From Hyphomicrobiales bacterium (GTDB lineage Bacteria > Pseudomonadota > Alphaproteobacteria > Rhizobiales > Rhodobiaceae), in assembly GCA_002869065.1 (NCBI GenBank), contig PKTR01000006.1, positions 248,001 to 312,000 of the forward strand: a stretch of 64,000 nucleotides of DNA, in the 5' to 3' direction. Every line of letters begins with the position of its first letter. The first letter of the stretch is position 1. The translations under genes were made by a program, and so were the position numbers. The notes beneath the pieces are model-generated. The model had not been told where the DNA came from and did no database searches. It saw nothing but the letters and a program-made list of their open reading frames with translations. This document shows positions 44,375-53,732 of the stretch, piece by piece.

Positions 44375-45691
44375 ATGACTGCAACGTACGATAGGCTTTT
44401 CACAAACGGCACAGTCGTCAATCAGGACGGTATCGGACAGGCCGACGTCGCCGTTCGCGACGGGCGCATCGTCGCCATCGGCAAGATCGATCCGGCCTCG
44501 GCGGGTGACGTGGTCGACTGCACCGGCCTGCATGTCCTGCCCGGCGTGATCGACAGCCAGGTGCATTTCCGCGAGCCGGGCAACGAGCACAAGGAAGATC
44601 TCGAAACGGGGTCGCGCGCTGCCGTGCTCGGCGGCGTCACTGCCGTCTTCGAGATGCCGAACACCAATCCGCTGACCACCACGGCCGAGACGCTCGCCGA
44701 CAAGGTGCGGCGCGGAACCAACCGCATGCATTGCGACTTCGCCTTCTGGGTCGGCGGCACCCACGACAATGTCGACGATATCCCCGAACTTGAACGCCTG
44801 CCCGGCGCCGTCGGCATCAAGGTGTTCATGGGTTCCTCGACCGGCAATCTGCTCGTCGAGGACGATGCCGGCGTCACCGCGATCCTGTCGAAGACCCGCC
44901 GTCGCGCGGCCTTCCACTCTGAGGACGAGTACCGGCTGGAACAGCGCAAGGGTGAGCGCGTGCCGAGTGATCCCGCATCACATCCGATCTGGCGCGACGA
45001 GGAGACGGCGATGTCGTCGACCCGTCGTCTGGTACGGATCGCCCGCGAGACCGGCGCTGCCATCCACGTGCTCCATGTGTCGACGGAAGAGGAGATGCAC
45101 TTCCTCGCCGATCACAAGGACGTCGCTTCCGTTGAGGTCACCCCGCAGCATCTGACGTTGACCGCCGACGACTATCAGCGGCTCGGCACCCGGCTGCAGA
45201 TGAACCCGCCGATCCGCGCCCGCCGTCACCGCGACGGCCTGTGGTGGGGCGTTCAACAGGGTATCGCCGACGTCATCGGGTCGGATCACGCCCCGCACGG
45301 CCTTGACGAAAAGGCCAAGCCCTATCCCGAGAGCCCGTCCGGCATGCCGGGTGTGCAGACGCTGGTTCCCGCCATGCTCGACCACGTTGCCGCCGGCCGC
45401 ATGTCGCTACATCGCTTCGTCGATATGACCTCGGCCGGCCCGGCGCGTCTCTTCGGCATAAAGGCAAAGGGCCGTATCGCCGTCGGCTACGATGCCGACT
45501 TCACTATCGTCGATCTCGCGCGTCGCGAAATGGTGCGCGACGAGTGGATCGCCTCGCGCTGCGGTTGGACGCCCTACGACGGCACGACCATGACCGGTTG
45601 GCCGGTCGGCACGATCGTGCGCGGCGCGCGGGTGATGTGGGAAGGCGACCTCGTCGAGGATAGCCGCGGCGCCGCCGTCCGCTTCTGGTAG
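44375..45691 (+). CDS. pyrC: Dihydroorotase
   Basis: This 438-aa zinc amidohydrolase closes carbamoyl-aspartate to dihydroorotate in pyrimidine synthesis. Metal-binding region: VIDSQVHFREPG. MPNTNPLTT and GIKVFMGSSTGNLLV with the carboxylated Lys follow. Metal ligands or substrate contacts appear in AFHSEDEY, IHVLHVST and GSDHAPH. A related function such as allantoinase is less likely given the motifs. It ends 22 bp before a hairpin. Confidence 0.9.
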   Translation: MTATYDRLFTNGTVVNQDGIGQADVAVRDGRIVAIGKIDPASAGDVVDCTGLHVLPGVIDSQVHFREPGNEHKEDLETGSRAAVLGGVTAVFEMPNTNPLTTTAETLADKVRRGTNRMHCDFAFWVGGTHDNVDDIPELERLPGAVGIKVFMGSSTGNLLVEDDAGVTAILSKTRRRAAFHSEDEYRLEQRKGERVPSDPASHPIWRDEETAMSSTRRLVRIARETGAAIHVLHVSTEEEMHFLADHKDVASVEVTPQHLTLTADDYQRLGTRLQMNPPIRARRHRDGLWWGVQQGIADVIGSDHAPHGLDEKAKPYPESPSGMPGVQTLVPAMLDHVAAGRMSLHRFVDMTSAGPARLFGIKAKGRIAVGYDADFTIVDLARREMVRDEWIASRCGWTPYDGTTMTGWPVGTIVRGARVMWEGDLVEDSRGAAVRFW

Positions 45692-45713
45692 GTGGCGCGA
45701 GGGGCAAAGCAAA

Positions 45714-45735
45714 CCCGGACCCGAGCGGGTCCGGG
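45714..45735 (+). terminator. Hairpin after dihydroorotase
   Basis: CCCGGACCC-GAGC-GGGTCCGGG is a perfect 9-bp stem, flanked by GCAAA and TTTGC, which extend the pairing imperfectly. The T-run is short. It lies between the convergent pyrC and RTX genes and may serve both. Confidence 0.7.
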
Positions 45736-45757
45736 CGTAGTTTGCTATCAGCCTGAG

Positions 45758-47101
45758 CTAGATCAGGAAATCAGAGCTCGAAATATCGCCCCAGCCGTGA
45801 CCGACGAAGGTGATCTGATCGCTGCCGATCTGGGCGACCGCATAGCCGTCTGAATCGGTGCTTTTTACGATATCGGCGAAAGACGAAATCGCGTCGTGGT
45901 CACGCAGGTCGATCTTGTCGGTGCCGGACAGGAAGCCGCTGACCCTGTCGCTGCCGAAGCCGTCATCGAAAACCATGCGATCGCGACCGCTGCCGCCGCG
46001 TAGCGTGTCGTCGCCCGTTCCGCCGATCAGCACGTCCCGTCCGCCCGAACCGATGATCAGATCGTTTCCGCTGCCGCCAAACAACCAGTCATTGCCTGCG
46101 CCGCCATCCACCCGGTCGTTGTGGGCGCCGCCGTTCAGGTTGTCGTTGCCGCCCTGGCCGAACAGGCGATCATTGCCGAGCTGGCCGAACAGCTTGTCGT
46201 CGCCGTTGCCGCCACGCACCGTGTCGCGCCCGACGCCGCCGCGGATGATGTCCTTGCCGTTGTCGCCGCCACCATTGATCAGATCGTTGCCGCCTTCGCC
46301 GAATAGCCGGTCCGGCCCGCCGCCGCCAAGGATGGTGTCGTTGCCGGTACCCCCTCGTACGATATCGCCGCCCTTTCCGGCATCGATCATGTCCTTGCCG
46401 GGTCCGGCGAGGATTTCATCCTTGCCGCCGCCCGCATACACGGTGTCGTCGCCGCCGAAGACCTTGAATGTCTGATCGCGGAAGTTGCCGTATTTGGCGT
46501 CGTTGCCTTCCGTGCCGAGGAACGGCTGCACCGTCGAAAAGACGTTCGGGCGGAACTCCAGACCATAGTCGAGACTTTGCGCACGGAACGTATCGTCGTC
46601 GCCCGCGAAGCTGATCCCGGAAACGCGAACGGTCTGTTCCATGTCGTTGGTGACGGCGTAGTTCTTCACCCAGTCGTCGCCATCGCCCTGGGTCGGATTG
46701 CGGACGATGCTGTAGCCGGACGCGTCGGCAAGCGCCTGCACAACAGGCTGGATCATGGCGTTGCCGTTGGCGGTGTTGTACCAGCCGCTCGTCCAGTAGA
46801 CGACGATGCCGGCCCCGGGGATCGGCGTTTCGCCTTCGCCCATGAAGTCGAGCACGACAATATTGCATTCGCTGTTATCGCCAGTGCCGAAAGCGCTGGC
46901 ATCGACCCGCACCTGCATCCGCGAGAGATTGTAGGGGGTTACGGAGAACCAGTCCTCCGGGTCGCTGCCGTCGATCTCCAGGCTGTCGAATTCCAGCATC
47001 CCGCTGGACGAGGAGATCATGATCGGCCCGTTGCCGGCAAAGGCGAGATAGCCGAGTTGCGTACGCGTCGCGAAGGTGTTGTTGGAAAAAATGTCGGACA
47101 T
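45758..47101 (-). CDS. RTX calcium-binding repeat protein with novel N-terminal domain
   Basis: This 447-aa protein is probably exported by a type I secretion system. Residues ~215-390 hold about 15 glycine-rich GGxGxDxhx nonapeptides (for example [19 protein letters not shown]) that bind calcium. The C-terminus, [12 protein letters not shown], resembles an uncleaved type I signal. The first ~200 residues are not an enzyme I recognise. They start with [19 protein letters not shown] and look beta-rich. No type I exporter genes are nearby. Confidence 0.9.
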   Translation of the reverse strand: MSDIFSNNTFATRTQLGYLAFAGNGPIMISSSSGMLEFDSLEIDGSDPEDWFSVTPYNLSRMQVRVDASAFGTGDNSECNIVVLDFMGEGETPIPGAGIVVYWTSGWYNTANGNAMIQPVVQALADASGYSIVRNPTQGDGDDWVKNYAVTNDMEQTVRVSGISFAGDDDTFRAQSLDYGLEFRPNVFSTVQPFLGTEGNDAKYGNFRDQTFKVFGGDDTVYAGGGKDEILAGPGKDMIDAGKGGDIVRGGTGNDTILGGGGPDRLFGEGGNDLINGGGDNGKDIIRGGVGRDTVRGGNGDDKLFGQLGNDRLFGQGGNDNLNGGAHNDRVDGGAGNDWLFGGSGNDLIIGSGGRDVLIGGTGDDTLRGGSGRDRMVFDDGFGSDRVSGFLSGTDKIDLRDHDAISSFADIVKSTDSDGYAVAQIGSDQITFVGHGWGDISSSDFLI

Positions 47102-47340
47102 GACGCACCTGTATGGTCGGGATTTTAAACCTTTTGTAACGAATGGTTTCTGGTGCGGATTTGATATCCATCAAAATGCGCAGGAAAAGTTCAATAAAAA
47201 CAATGGTTAATTTCGAAAACCCTGACGTGCATGACGCGGCGTCAGACAATTGTTTCCCACGTTTTGTGCGAGGTCACACGATGACGCCGCGTCGGAGCGC
47301 GGTACGTGAGGGGGGGTCTAAATAAACAAGTGTGGACGGC

Positions 47341-48072
47341 TCAGTCGCCGGCGACGAAATAGTGCCAGGTGCCGTCCGGGCCGATGCCGATACGATAAAA
47401 GATGTAGGCGCCGTAGGTCCGCATTTCCTGCACGTCCGCTGCCGTGACGATCCGGTAGAGTTCGACCATCTGTGGCGGCGTCAACGCGTCGAGCGGATAC
47501 TCGGCGAAGTACGGCCAGACGTATTTTTCCTGCGGCTTGCCGGCGTCGATATGCACCCAGCCTGCCTCGAGCACTTCGGTGAGGATCGCAAGCAGTTCCT
47601 GGCCGGCATCGTCGCCCGACGACTTCTTCAGGAACTCGATCGGATCGCCTGTTTCGCCAAACGAGAGCGTTGGCATCACCTCGTTTGATTCCAGAACAGC
47701 GCGCAGGTTTTCCGGGTCGCCGCTGCGCGCTGCCTCGAGGATTTCCTGCCGCATCTTTTTGACCCGCTCCGGCAAACCTTCTTCGCCATAGTGGACTTCC
47801 GGCAGGGGGCCGAGGTCGGCAGGCGGCGTCGCGGCGTCGACCGGCGGTTCCGCCGCATCGGCGGGCGCATCGTTGATGTCGGCGTTTTCATCCGGCTCCG
47901 CCGGGCTCGGCACCGCGGTATCCGACGGCGCGGTTTCCGGTGCCTTGTAATCCTCATTCGGCGTAATCGTGATGCGTTCGGTTCGCACTGCCGTCGCCGC
48001 CGATACCGTATCGGCCGGTCCCGCAACGAAGGCGAGGCATAGCAATGAAACAAAGACCAGCGGCCGGGACAT
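47341..48072 (-). CDS. Secreted hypothetical protein, proline/alanine-rich linker
   Basis: This 243-aa protein is started at 48072 (MSRPLVFVSLLCLAF). It has a signal peptide ending around VSAATA, then a ~75-residue Pro/Ala/Asp-rich stretch. A conserved-looking C-terminal domain follows (ILEAARSGDPENLRAVLESNE, WPYFAEYPLDALTPPQMVELYR, YIFYRIGIGPDGTWHYFVAGD). The EAARSGD segment resembles one ankyrin helix pair. The function is unknown; export to the periplasm is expected. Confidence 0.8.
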   Translation of the reverse strand: MSRPLVFVSLLCLAFVAGPADTVSAATAVRTERITITPNEDYKAPETAPSDTAVPSPAEPDENADINDAPADAAEPPVDAATPPADLGPLPEVHYGEEGLPERVKKMRQEILEAARSGDPENLRAVLESNEVMPTLSFGETGDPIEFLKKSSGDDAGQELLAILTEVLEAGWVHIDAGKPQEKYVWPYFAEYPLDALTPPQMVELYRIVTAADVQEMRTYGAYIFYRIGIGPDGTWHYFVAGD

Positions 48073-48262
48073 AGGATCACTCCGGATCAACTGCGAACAC
48101 ATCGCGGCCATGCTAGCGCAATCGCCGGATTGACCAAACCCGCTTTTGGGGCAATGACAAATTGGCTGGCGCAAGCCGGACGGTAGTGTGTTGGCATTCG
48201 CAACGGTGATCGCCGGAAAGGTCGATAAGGTCGGGCACGGCTGTGTGGCCGAAGGGGAGACG

Positions 48263-48898
48263 ATGTTCGCACTGCAATTGATCGTTATCGGCTTTGGCAT
48301 CGGTATTGCGACGGCCGCCCCGGTCGGTCCGGTCAATATCGTCGCCATCCAGCGCGCGTTTCGCTACGGCTTCACCGCCGGTCTGATTGCCGGTCTCGGC
48401 GCGGTGATCGCCGACACCCTGCTTGCCACCGTCGCCGCGTTCGGCATTTCCGCGATTTCCGGTTTCGTGTCCGGCAATCAGGATATGATCCAGATCGTTG
48501 GCGGCCTGATCATCGTTGGCTTCGGCTGGCACGTGACCCGCGTGCACCCGCATCTCGATCTGACCAGAACCGGACCGCCCGGGGTGCTCGGCAGTCTCGT
48601 GACCACGTTCCTGGTGACGATCACCAATCCGGGGCCAGTGCTCGGTTTTCTCGGGATATTCGGCAGTCTCGGTAAATACGCGCCGGGGCCGGGCGACTAT
48701 CTCGCCATCGCGCTGCTCGTTGCCGGCGTCGCCGCCGGCGGTGTCGCGTGGTGGATGTTCCTGTCCTGGGCGGTTTCTCACCTGCGCCAGAAGGTCGACG
48801 ACACCTGGCTCGACCACGTCAATTCCGTCGCCGGCTGGGCGCTCGTCGTCATCGGTCTGGGTGTCGCGGGACGCGCACTCTTGGTCACGCTGACCTGA
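48263..48898 (+). CDS. LysE-family translocator
   Basis: This 211-aa membrane protein is started at 48263 (MFALQLIVIGFG) after GAAGGGGAGA. It has about six helices. The signature TAAPVGPVNIVAIQRAF, with GP and the ensuing amphipathic turn, is typical of LysE/RhtB exporters, and TITNPGPVLGFLGIF is the repeat in the second half. It exports an amino acid or similar compound; the substrate is unknown. Confidence 0.88.
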   Translation: MFALQLIVIGFGIGIATAAPVGPVNIVAIQRAFRYGFTAGLIAGLGAVIADTLLATVAAFGISAISGFVSGNQDMIQIVGGLIIVGFGWHVTRVHPHLDLTRTGPPGVLGSLVTTFLVTITNPGPVLGFLGIFGSLGKYAPGPGDYLAIALLVAGVAAGGVAWWMFLSWAVSHLRQKVDDTWLDHVNSVAGWALVVIGLGVAGRALLVTLT

Positions 48899-48958
48899 TG
48901 GCCGGCGCGCGGTGGAGGTTTGCTCTATGCAGGTGGGCCGTGAGTTCGCGCGCTCGCG

Positions 48959-49213
48959 CTATTGGACGACGCGCTTGACGGAGAACTCGCCGCTCTGGAT
49001 GCGGTCCGGCAGCCGCGCCGCAAATTCGCTGACCGCCGTCTCGCCATAGACCTCGACCAGTTCCGACAGCACGACGAACAGGGCCGTGTGGACGAAGACG
49101 TCGCTTTCGATGCCTTCCGATGCGGCCTCGTTCCAGGCATCGAAAATCAGGTCCAGAGCAGCCTGCTTCTGTGCCGTGAGGACCTCGTCCTCTTCAATCG
49201 CATGTGTTTGCAT
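48959..49213 (-). CDS. Small conserved hypothetical protein
   Basis: An 84-aa acidic, helical, soluble protein (MQTHAIEEDEVLTAQKQAAL at the N-terminus, then DLIFDAWNEAASEGIESDVF). No signal peptide or recognised domain. Codon usage and an in-frame GGGA upstream suggest a real gene; such small acidic proteins recur in Rhizobiales. Confidence 0.6.
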   Translation of the reverse strand: MQTHAIEEDEVLTAQKQAALDLIFDAWNEAASEGIESDVFVHTALFVVLSELVEVYGETAVSEFAARLPDRIQSGEFSVKRVVQ

Positions 49214-49388
49214 CGACGTCCCGTACCCTAGTAAGCGCGCCGTTTTGTCCCCGGCGGCCGAAATCCAAGGACGACCCTATCACGGGTTTTGCCGCACGTG
49301 AGCCCGAACGTGAAGAAAACGTTAACGCGATCCTAACGTTTCGAGGATTTGCGTTAACTCTTTGTGGAAAAGACCATGCGGTCGCGCC

Positions 49389-49826
49389 TCAGCGGGAATA
49401 GCGCGTCGCGATTTCCTTGGCGAGTTTCGCGCCTTCGTCACGGTAGCGCTGAAGCGCGCTCTCCGCCGATGGCGTGCAGCGCCTGTAGACCTGCGCGAAG
49501 CCCTTGTAGCCGCGATTGAAGCGATCGATGTAGAGACGCTTGCGCTCGCGGGCCGGGTCTTCGGCATCCATCAGCTCGCCCATCATGTCGCGCCACGGGC
49601 TTTTTTCGTCCGCCTCGCAGACGGCCGACAAATGGTGCATGGCGCCGAGAATTTCCGACAGCCTGAGCATCTGTTCTTCATAAGGCGGCGCCTCGACGCG
49701 CGGCGGCGGAGGTGCGGCGGTGTCGGTTTGCGCGAAAACGGAAAGGGGAGCGAGCGTGATGACCATCGCGGCCAATGCGATCACGCGACTGAGGTTCGCC
49801 GAAATGCGTCGCCCGGGAAAATACAC
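49389..49826 (-). CDS. TIGR02301-family periplasmic protein
   Basis: This 145-aa protein has a signal peptide (VIALAAMVITLAPLSVFAQ), a short Pro-rich spacer and a helical domain. LRLSEILGAMHHLSAVCEA, RERKRLYIDRFNRGYKGFAQ and YRRCTPSAESALQRYR are characteristic of the TIGR02301 family, which is largely restricted to Rhizobiales and has no known function. Two conserved Cys may form a disulfide. Confidence 0.85.
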   Translation of the reverse strand: MYFPGRRISANLSRVIALAAMVITLAPLSVFAQTDTAAPPPPRVEAPPYEEQMLRLSEILGAMHHLSAVCEADEKSPWRDMMGELMDAEDPARERKRLYIDRFNRGYKGFAQVYRRCTPSAESALQRYRDEGAKLAKEIATRYSR

Positions 49827-49897
49827 GCGCCGTCCTTCAAATTGATCGATCGCCCGCCTCCTTCATGGCAAAGAGGCTCACGAGGCGCAAGCGGGGT

Positions 49898-50359
49898 TTA
49901 TCCAACAAGATCGCGCGAGCGCAGGATGAGCGCCGCCGTGCCCTCGGTCAGGGCCATGTCGTTGAGTGCCTCCGGCGCGACCCAGGCAACGGCGGCGGCA
50001 TCGTCGCCGGCGTGGGGTTCGCCTCCCGTGTAACGGCCAGCAAAACAGGCGACCGCATAGTGGCGCTCAACCGCGCCGGTTGGCGTGCGCACGATGATAT
50101 CCGCAATATCGACGAGTCCGGCGATTTCCGCCGTCACCGCTGTCTCTTCCCGCAACTCGCGCAACGCTGCTTCCGCCGTCGTCTCGCCAAGCTCGACGAG
50201 ACCGCCGGGCAGACTCCAGAGACCGGCGCGTGGCGGCTTCGCCCGTTCGGCAAGAAGCACCTTGCCGTCGTGCCAGACGGCAATACTGGCGCCCAGAAGC
50301 GGATGTCGTGGGAAATGGCGAATGTCGTTGCTGTCGCTGCTGTCGCCTGCGCCGGCCAT
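49898..50359 (-). CDS. Nudix hydrolase
   Basis: This 153-aa protein has the Nudix box GGLVELGETTAEAALRELRE followed by ETAV, matching G-x5-E-x7-REUxEExxU. It hydrolyses a nucleoside diphosphate derivative; ADP-ribose or 8-oxo-nucleotides are common substrates in this size class but cannot be told apart here. It lies 26 bp downstream of the hypothetical gene at 50386 on the same strand. Confidence 0.92.
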   Translation of the reverse strand: MAGAGDSSDSNDIRHFPRHPLLGASIAVWHDGKVLLAERAKPPRAGLWSLPGGLVELGETTAEAALRELREETAVTAEIAGLVDIADIIVRTPTGAVERHYAVACFAGRYTGGEPHAGDDAAAVAWVAPEALNDMALTEGTAALILRSRDLVG

Positions 50360-50385
50360 GATCTGTCGCGTGCCCGCCGTTCGGG

Positions 50386-50901
50386 TCAGCCGAACAGCAG
50401 GTCGATATCGGCCTGCGCGCCGTCGCCGAGTGTGGCGCTGTCGGGCGCCGCGCCGCCATGAATGATGCCGCTCGTCTTGCTGACGGCGGGCTTCAGCGTT
50501 TCTTCAAGAGCGCTCGAAAGCAGCAGCTGGACTTCCGGGTTCGCCGGATCGCTTTCGCGCAGCATGGTCTGCAAGGCGGCAAGGCAGGCGTTGAATTCGT
50601 CGAGCACCGCTTCAAAGCTCGCCCGCACCATCGGGTCCGCCGCTTGATAAGCCTCGATCGCCAGTTCCTTTTCCTGGAAGTTGGTGTCCTCGAAGTGCTG
50701 GGCGTAGGTCTTCGGCTCCCATTCGAGCACCTCGGCCGCGCAATCGGGCATCGCCGGCACCATTTCGATGAGCATGATCGCTTCGTTGAAATGGTTGAGA
50801 TAATCGGTCGCCAGCCATGTTTCGGGATGAATATTGGCCGCCGCCAGACGTTCCGGCGTCAGCCTGTCCTCATCCATCGTGCCTGCCGGCATGGCGTTCA
50901 T
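50386..50901 (-). CDS. Conserved hypothetical protein
   Basis: This 171-aa acidic protein has no signal peptide or membrane helix. The start at 50901 (MNAMPAGTMDEDRLT) follows GGGGAAACAGG; M at 50877 is an alternative. ATDYLNHFNEAIMLIEMVP and YAQHFEDTNFQEKELAIEAYQ are helical segments. The C-terminus (GAQADIDLLFG) reads like a short linear motif of the CheZ/FliM-binding kind, but this is only a resemblance. I do not recognise the family. Confidence 0.65.
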   Translation of the reverse strand: MNAMPAGTMDEDRLTPERLAAANIHPETWLATDYLNHFNEAIMLIEMVPAMPDCAAEVLEWEPKTYAQHFEDTNFQEKELAIEAYQAADPMVRASFEAVLDEFNACLAALQTMLRESDPANPEVQLLLSSALEETLKPAVSKTSGIIHGGAAPDSATLGDGAQADIDLLFG

Positions 50902-51002
50902 CCTGTTTCCCCGGCAAAAGCCGTCTCCCTTGAGCCAGACACTATAGACGGGCGCGGTTGCGAAATGCTTACCTTCCCGTAATCATGTACGGGAGATGAC
51001 GA

Positions 51003-51779
51003 ATGTGTGGACGATTTGCCCTAACGGCGACGCCTGACGAGGTGCGACGCTGGTTCGGCTATCCCGAAACGCCCAATTTCCCTGCCCGCTACAACATCGC
51101 CCCGACACAGCCGATCGCGATTGTTCGCACCGAAGGGGGTGGTCGCCACTTCGCGCTCGTGCGCTGGGGTCTCGTTCCCTCCTGGGTGAAGGACCCGAAC
51201 GAGTTCTCGCTGCTGATCAATGCGCGCTCGGAGACGGCGGCCGAAAAACCGTCCTTCCGCAATGCCATGAAGAATGGCCGCTGCCTGGTGCCGGCGAGCG
51301 GCTTCTACGAATGGCGCCGGCCGGATAGCGGCCCGAAGCAGGCCTACTGGATACGCCCGCGCGATGGCGGTCTGGTGGCCTTCGCGGGGCTCTGGGAAAG
51401 CTGGGCCGACCGCGACGGTGGTGACGTCGAGACCGGCGCGATCCTGACGACCAACGCGTCGCCGACGATTGCCGCGATCCATCACCGCATGCCCGCCGTC
51501 ATCGCGCCCGAGGATTTCGATGCCTGGCTCGACACCGCAACGGTGCCGGCGCGCAAGGCCGTCGAGATGCTGAAACCCGCGCCCGACGATCTGTTCGAGG
51601 CGATCCCGGTCTCGAACCGCGTCAACGCGGTCCGCAATGACGATCCCGACCTGTTGAGCGAAATCGAGATCGAGGAGGGCAGCGAGCCGGCCCCTGCGCC
51701 GAAACGCGCCGCAGCTGGTGGCAAGAAGGCGTCAGCCAAGAAATCCCCGCCCGACGACGGCCAGATGAGCTTGCTTTAG
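51003..51779 (+). CDS. SRAP-domain protein (YedK/HMCES)
   Basis: This 258-aa protein crosslinks to abasic sites in single-stranded DNA. The catalytic Cys is residue 2 (MCGRFALT) and becomes N-terminal after Met removal. NARSET, ASGFYEWRR with the active Glu, and IHHRMPAVI with the His complete the site. The C-terminal ~35 residues form a basic Ala/Lys-rich tail. It is not preceded by an obvious SOS box. Confidence 0.94.
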   Translation: MCGRFALTATPDEVRRWFGYPETPNFPARYNIAPTQPIAIVRTEGGGRHFALVRWGLVPSWVKDPNEFSLLINARSETAAEKPSFRNAMKNGRCLVPASGFYEWRRPDSGPKQAYWIRPRDGGLVAFAGLWESWADRDGGDVETGAILTTNASPTIAAIHHRMPAVIAPEDFDAWLDTATVPARKAVEMLKPAPDDLFEAIPVSNRVNAVRNDDPDLLSEIEIEEGSEPAPAPKRAAAGGKKASAKKSPPDDGQMSLL

Positions 51780-51791
51780 CGCCCGCCGCCG

Positions 51792-53234
51792 CTACAAAAT
51801 CCGCCCCGGATTGAGGATGCCGTTCGGGTCGAAGGTCGCCTTGATCCGCCGCATCATCTCGAGTTCGACCGGGCTTTTCACGCCGGGCAGAAGGTCACGC
51901 TTCAGGCGGCCGATGCCGTGTTCGGCCGAGATCGAGCCGTCGAGTTCGGCGACGATGGCGTGCACGACGGTGTTCGCCTCGTCCCAGCGGGCGAGGAAAG
52001 CTTCCTTGTCCGCGCCGACCGGTTGGGAAATGTTGAAATGGATGTTGCCGTCGCCCATGTGGCCGAACGGCACCGGGCGGCAGCCCGGAATGAGGTCGGT
52101 GACGGCGGCGATGCCGCGTTCAAGCAAGGTCGGGATCAGCGCGACGGGCACCGACACATCGTGCTTGATCGATCCGCCTTCGTGTTTCTGCACTTCTGAC
52201 AGCGCGTGCCGGACTTTCCAGAACGAGGCGGCCTGATCGAGCGACTGGGCGACCGCGGCGTCCTCGACGATGCCGGCCTCGAAGGCCTCGGTGAAGATCT
52301 CTTCGAGCAGCGCCTGCGCTTCTTCCGCCGAGCGGCCCGAGGTCAGCTCGGTGAGCACATACCACTCGTGCTCGCCTTCGAGAGGCGAGCGCGCGCCCGG
52401 CGCGTGGCGGACCGCGAAAGTGAGGCCGATGCGCGGCATCAACTCGAACGCGGTGAGCTGCCGGCCGGCGCGCTGCTTGGCGATCTGCAACAGCTTCAGC
52501 GCATCTTCCGGCGAGGCGAGGCCGGCGAAGGCGACCTCCTGCGATTTCGGCGCGGGTTGGAGCTGCAGCACGGCGGCGGTGATGATGCCGAGCGTGCCTT
52601 CCGCGCCGATGAACAGGTGCTTCAGATCGTAGCCCGTATTGTCCTTGTGCAGCTTGCGCAGCCCGTTCCAGATCTCGCCGGTCGGCAGCACGACCTCGAG
52701 CCCGAGCGCCAGCGAGCGCGCATTGCCATAGGCGAGCACCGCGGTGCCGCCGGCATTGCTGGAGAGGTTGCCGCCGATCTGGCAGGTGCCCTGCGAGGCG
52801 AGCGTGAGGGGAAACATCCGTTCGACTGCGAGCGCTTCCTCATGGATGCGCTCGAGTGTGACGCCGGCCTCCACCGTCATCGTGTCGCTGTTGAGATCGA
52901 TCTCGCGAACTTTGTCGAGGCGTCCGAGCGAGATGACGATCTCGCGCCCGTCCGGGTCCGGGATCTGGCCGCCGACGAGACCCGTATTGCCGCCTTGCGG
53001 CACCACCGCGACGCCAAGCTCGTTGGCGAGTTTGAGGATCGCGGAGACCTCTTCTGTGCTCCCCGGGCGCAGCACGACGGAGGTGCGTCCGGTGAACAGA
53101 TCGCGCCACTCGCGCAGGTAGGGCACCTGGTCGGTGGGGTCCGTGACGGCGTAGCGCTCGCCGACGATTGCGGCGAAACGGGCAACGATTTCAGCGCCGG
53201 GAATGGCCGGCGAAGGGGAGGGCATTTTGTTCAT
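51792..53234 (-). CDS. FAD-linked oxidase, GlcD/D-2-hydroxyacid dehydrogenase type
   Basis: This 480-aa VAO/PCMH-type flavoprotein has the FAD PP-loop VVPQGGNTGLVGGQIPD and CQIGGNLSSNAGGTAVLAYGN. The C-terminal cap domain contains the catalytic His region SAEHGIGRLKRDLLPG. It probably oxidises a D-2-hydroxyacid (D-lactate, D-2-hydroxyglutarate or glycolate). No GlcE/GlcF partner lies nearby, so a stand-alone D-2-hydroxyglutarate or D-lactate enzyme is more likely. Confidence 0.9.
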   Translation of the reverse strand: MNKMPSPSPAIPGAEIVARFAAIVGERYAVTDPTDQVPYLREWRDLFTGRTSVVLRPGSTEEVSAILKLANELGVAVVPQGGNTGLVGGQIPDPDGREIVISLGRLDKVREIDLNSDTMTVEAGVTLERIHEEALAVERMFPLTLASQGTCQIGGNLSSNAGGTAVLAYGNARSLALGLEVVLPTGEIWNGLRKLHKDNTGYDLKHLFIGAEGTLGIITAAVLQLQPAPKSQEVAFAGLASPEDALKLLQIAKQRAGRQLTAFELMPRIGLTFAVRHAPGARSPLEGEHEWYVLTELTSGRSAEEAQALLEEIFTEAFEAGIVEDAAVAQSLDQAASFWKVRHALSEVQKHEGGSIKHDVSVPVALIPTLLERGIAAVTDLIPGCRPVPFGHMGDGNIHFNISQPVGADKEAFLARWDEANTVVHAIVAELDGSISAEHGIGRLKRDLLPGVKSPVELEMMRRIKATFDPNGILNPGRIL

Positions 53235-53732
53235 GTCCGCTACTCTAGTCTGCCGCCTGCAATTCGTCGATGGCGGCGCCCGGACGCGGCGCCCGTCGAA
53301 TCGATTTCTTCACTGCAAAGTGTAACCACCTGATATTGCGCGGTAATATTACGAACCTGAATCAATTTGTGAGCGCCATGTTGAATCGGTTTGCGAACAG
53401 CCGAGACTGCGCATGAAGTCGTTGACTCAATCCGTGAAGTGTTGCCGGGAGACCGCTCGCACCGCTTGCCTGACAAAGCGGGTTTCGCAGTGTTTGTCCT
53501 GATAATTCAAATGGTAACCCTCCGGCGCGCCGAGCGGAGCGAAATTAGCCGCCAAATGAAAGGCTGCCGCAGCCTTGCTCGCACCCCCTCGCCGTGAAAT
53601 TGCCTCGCAGTCGCTTCGTGGGCGCTGGCGCTGGCGGATGGGCCCTCCGTCGCCTTGAAGCCCCGGCAAGCCTGTGCGATAGAAGCGCGCCCGCTCGTGA
53701 AGCGGGATGAAATTTGCGGCAAGGGGTACGGA
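53235..53732. other. Long intergenic region upstream of fabI
   Basis: Roughly 500 bp between divergent genes. The left part (53,330-53,450) is AT-rich and has three loosely similar 16-mers beginning TGAATCAATTTGTGAG, TGAATCGGTTTGCGAA and TGACTCAATCCGTGAA, which may be binding sites or chance. No gene was recognised; the fabI promoter should be here. Confidence 0.4.

Noticed and set aside
53358-53438. Three similar 16-mers upstream of fabI as binding sites
   Set aside because: Similarity is loose, spacing is irregular (24 and 41 bp) and there is no dyad symmetry; not enough to call an operator.
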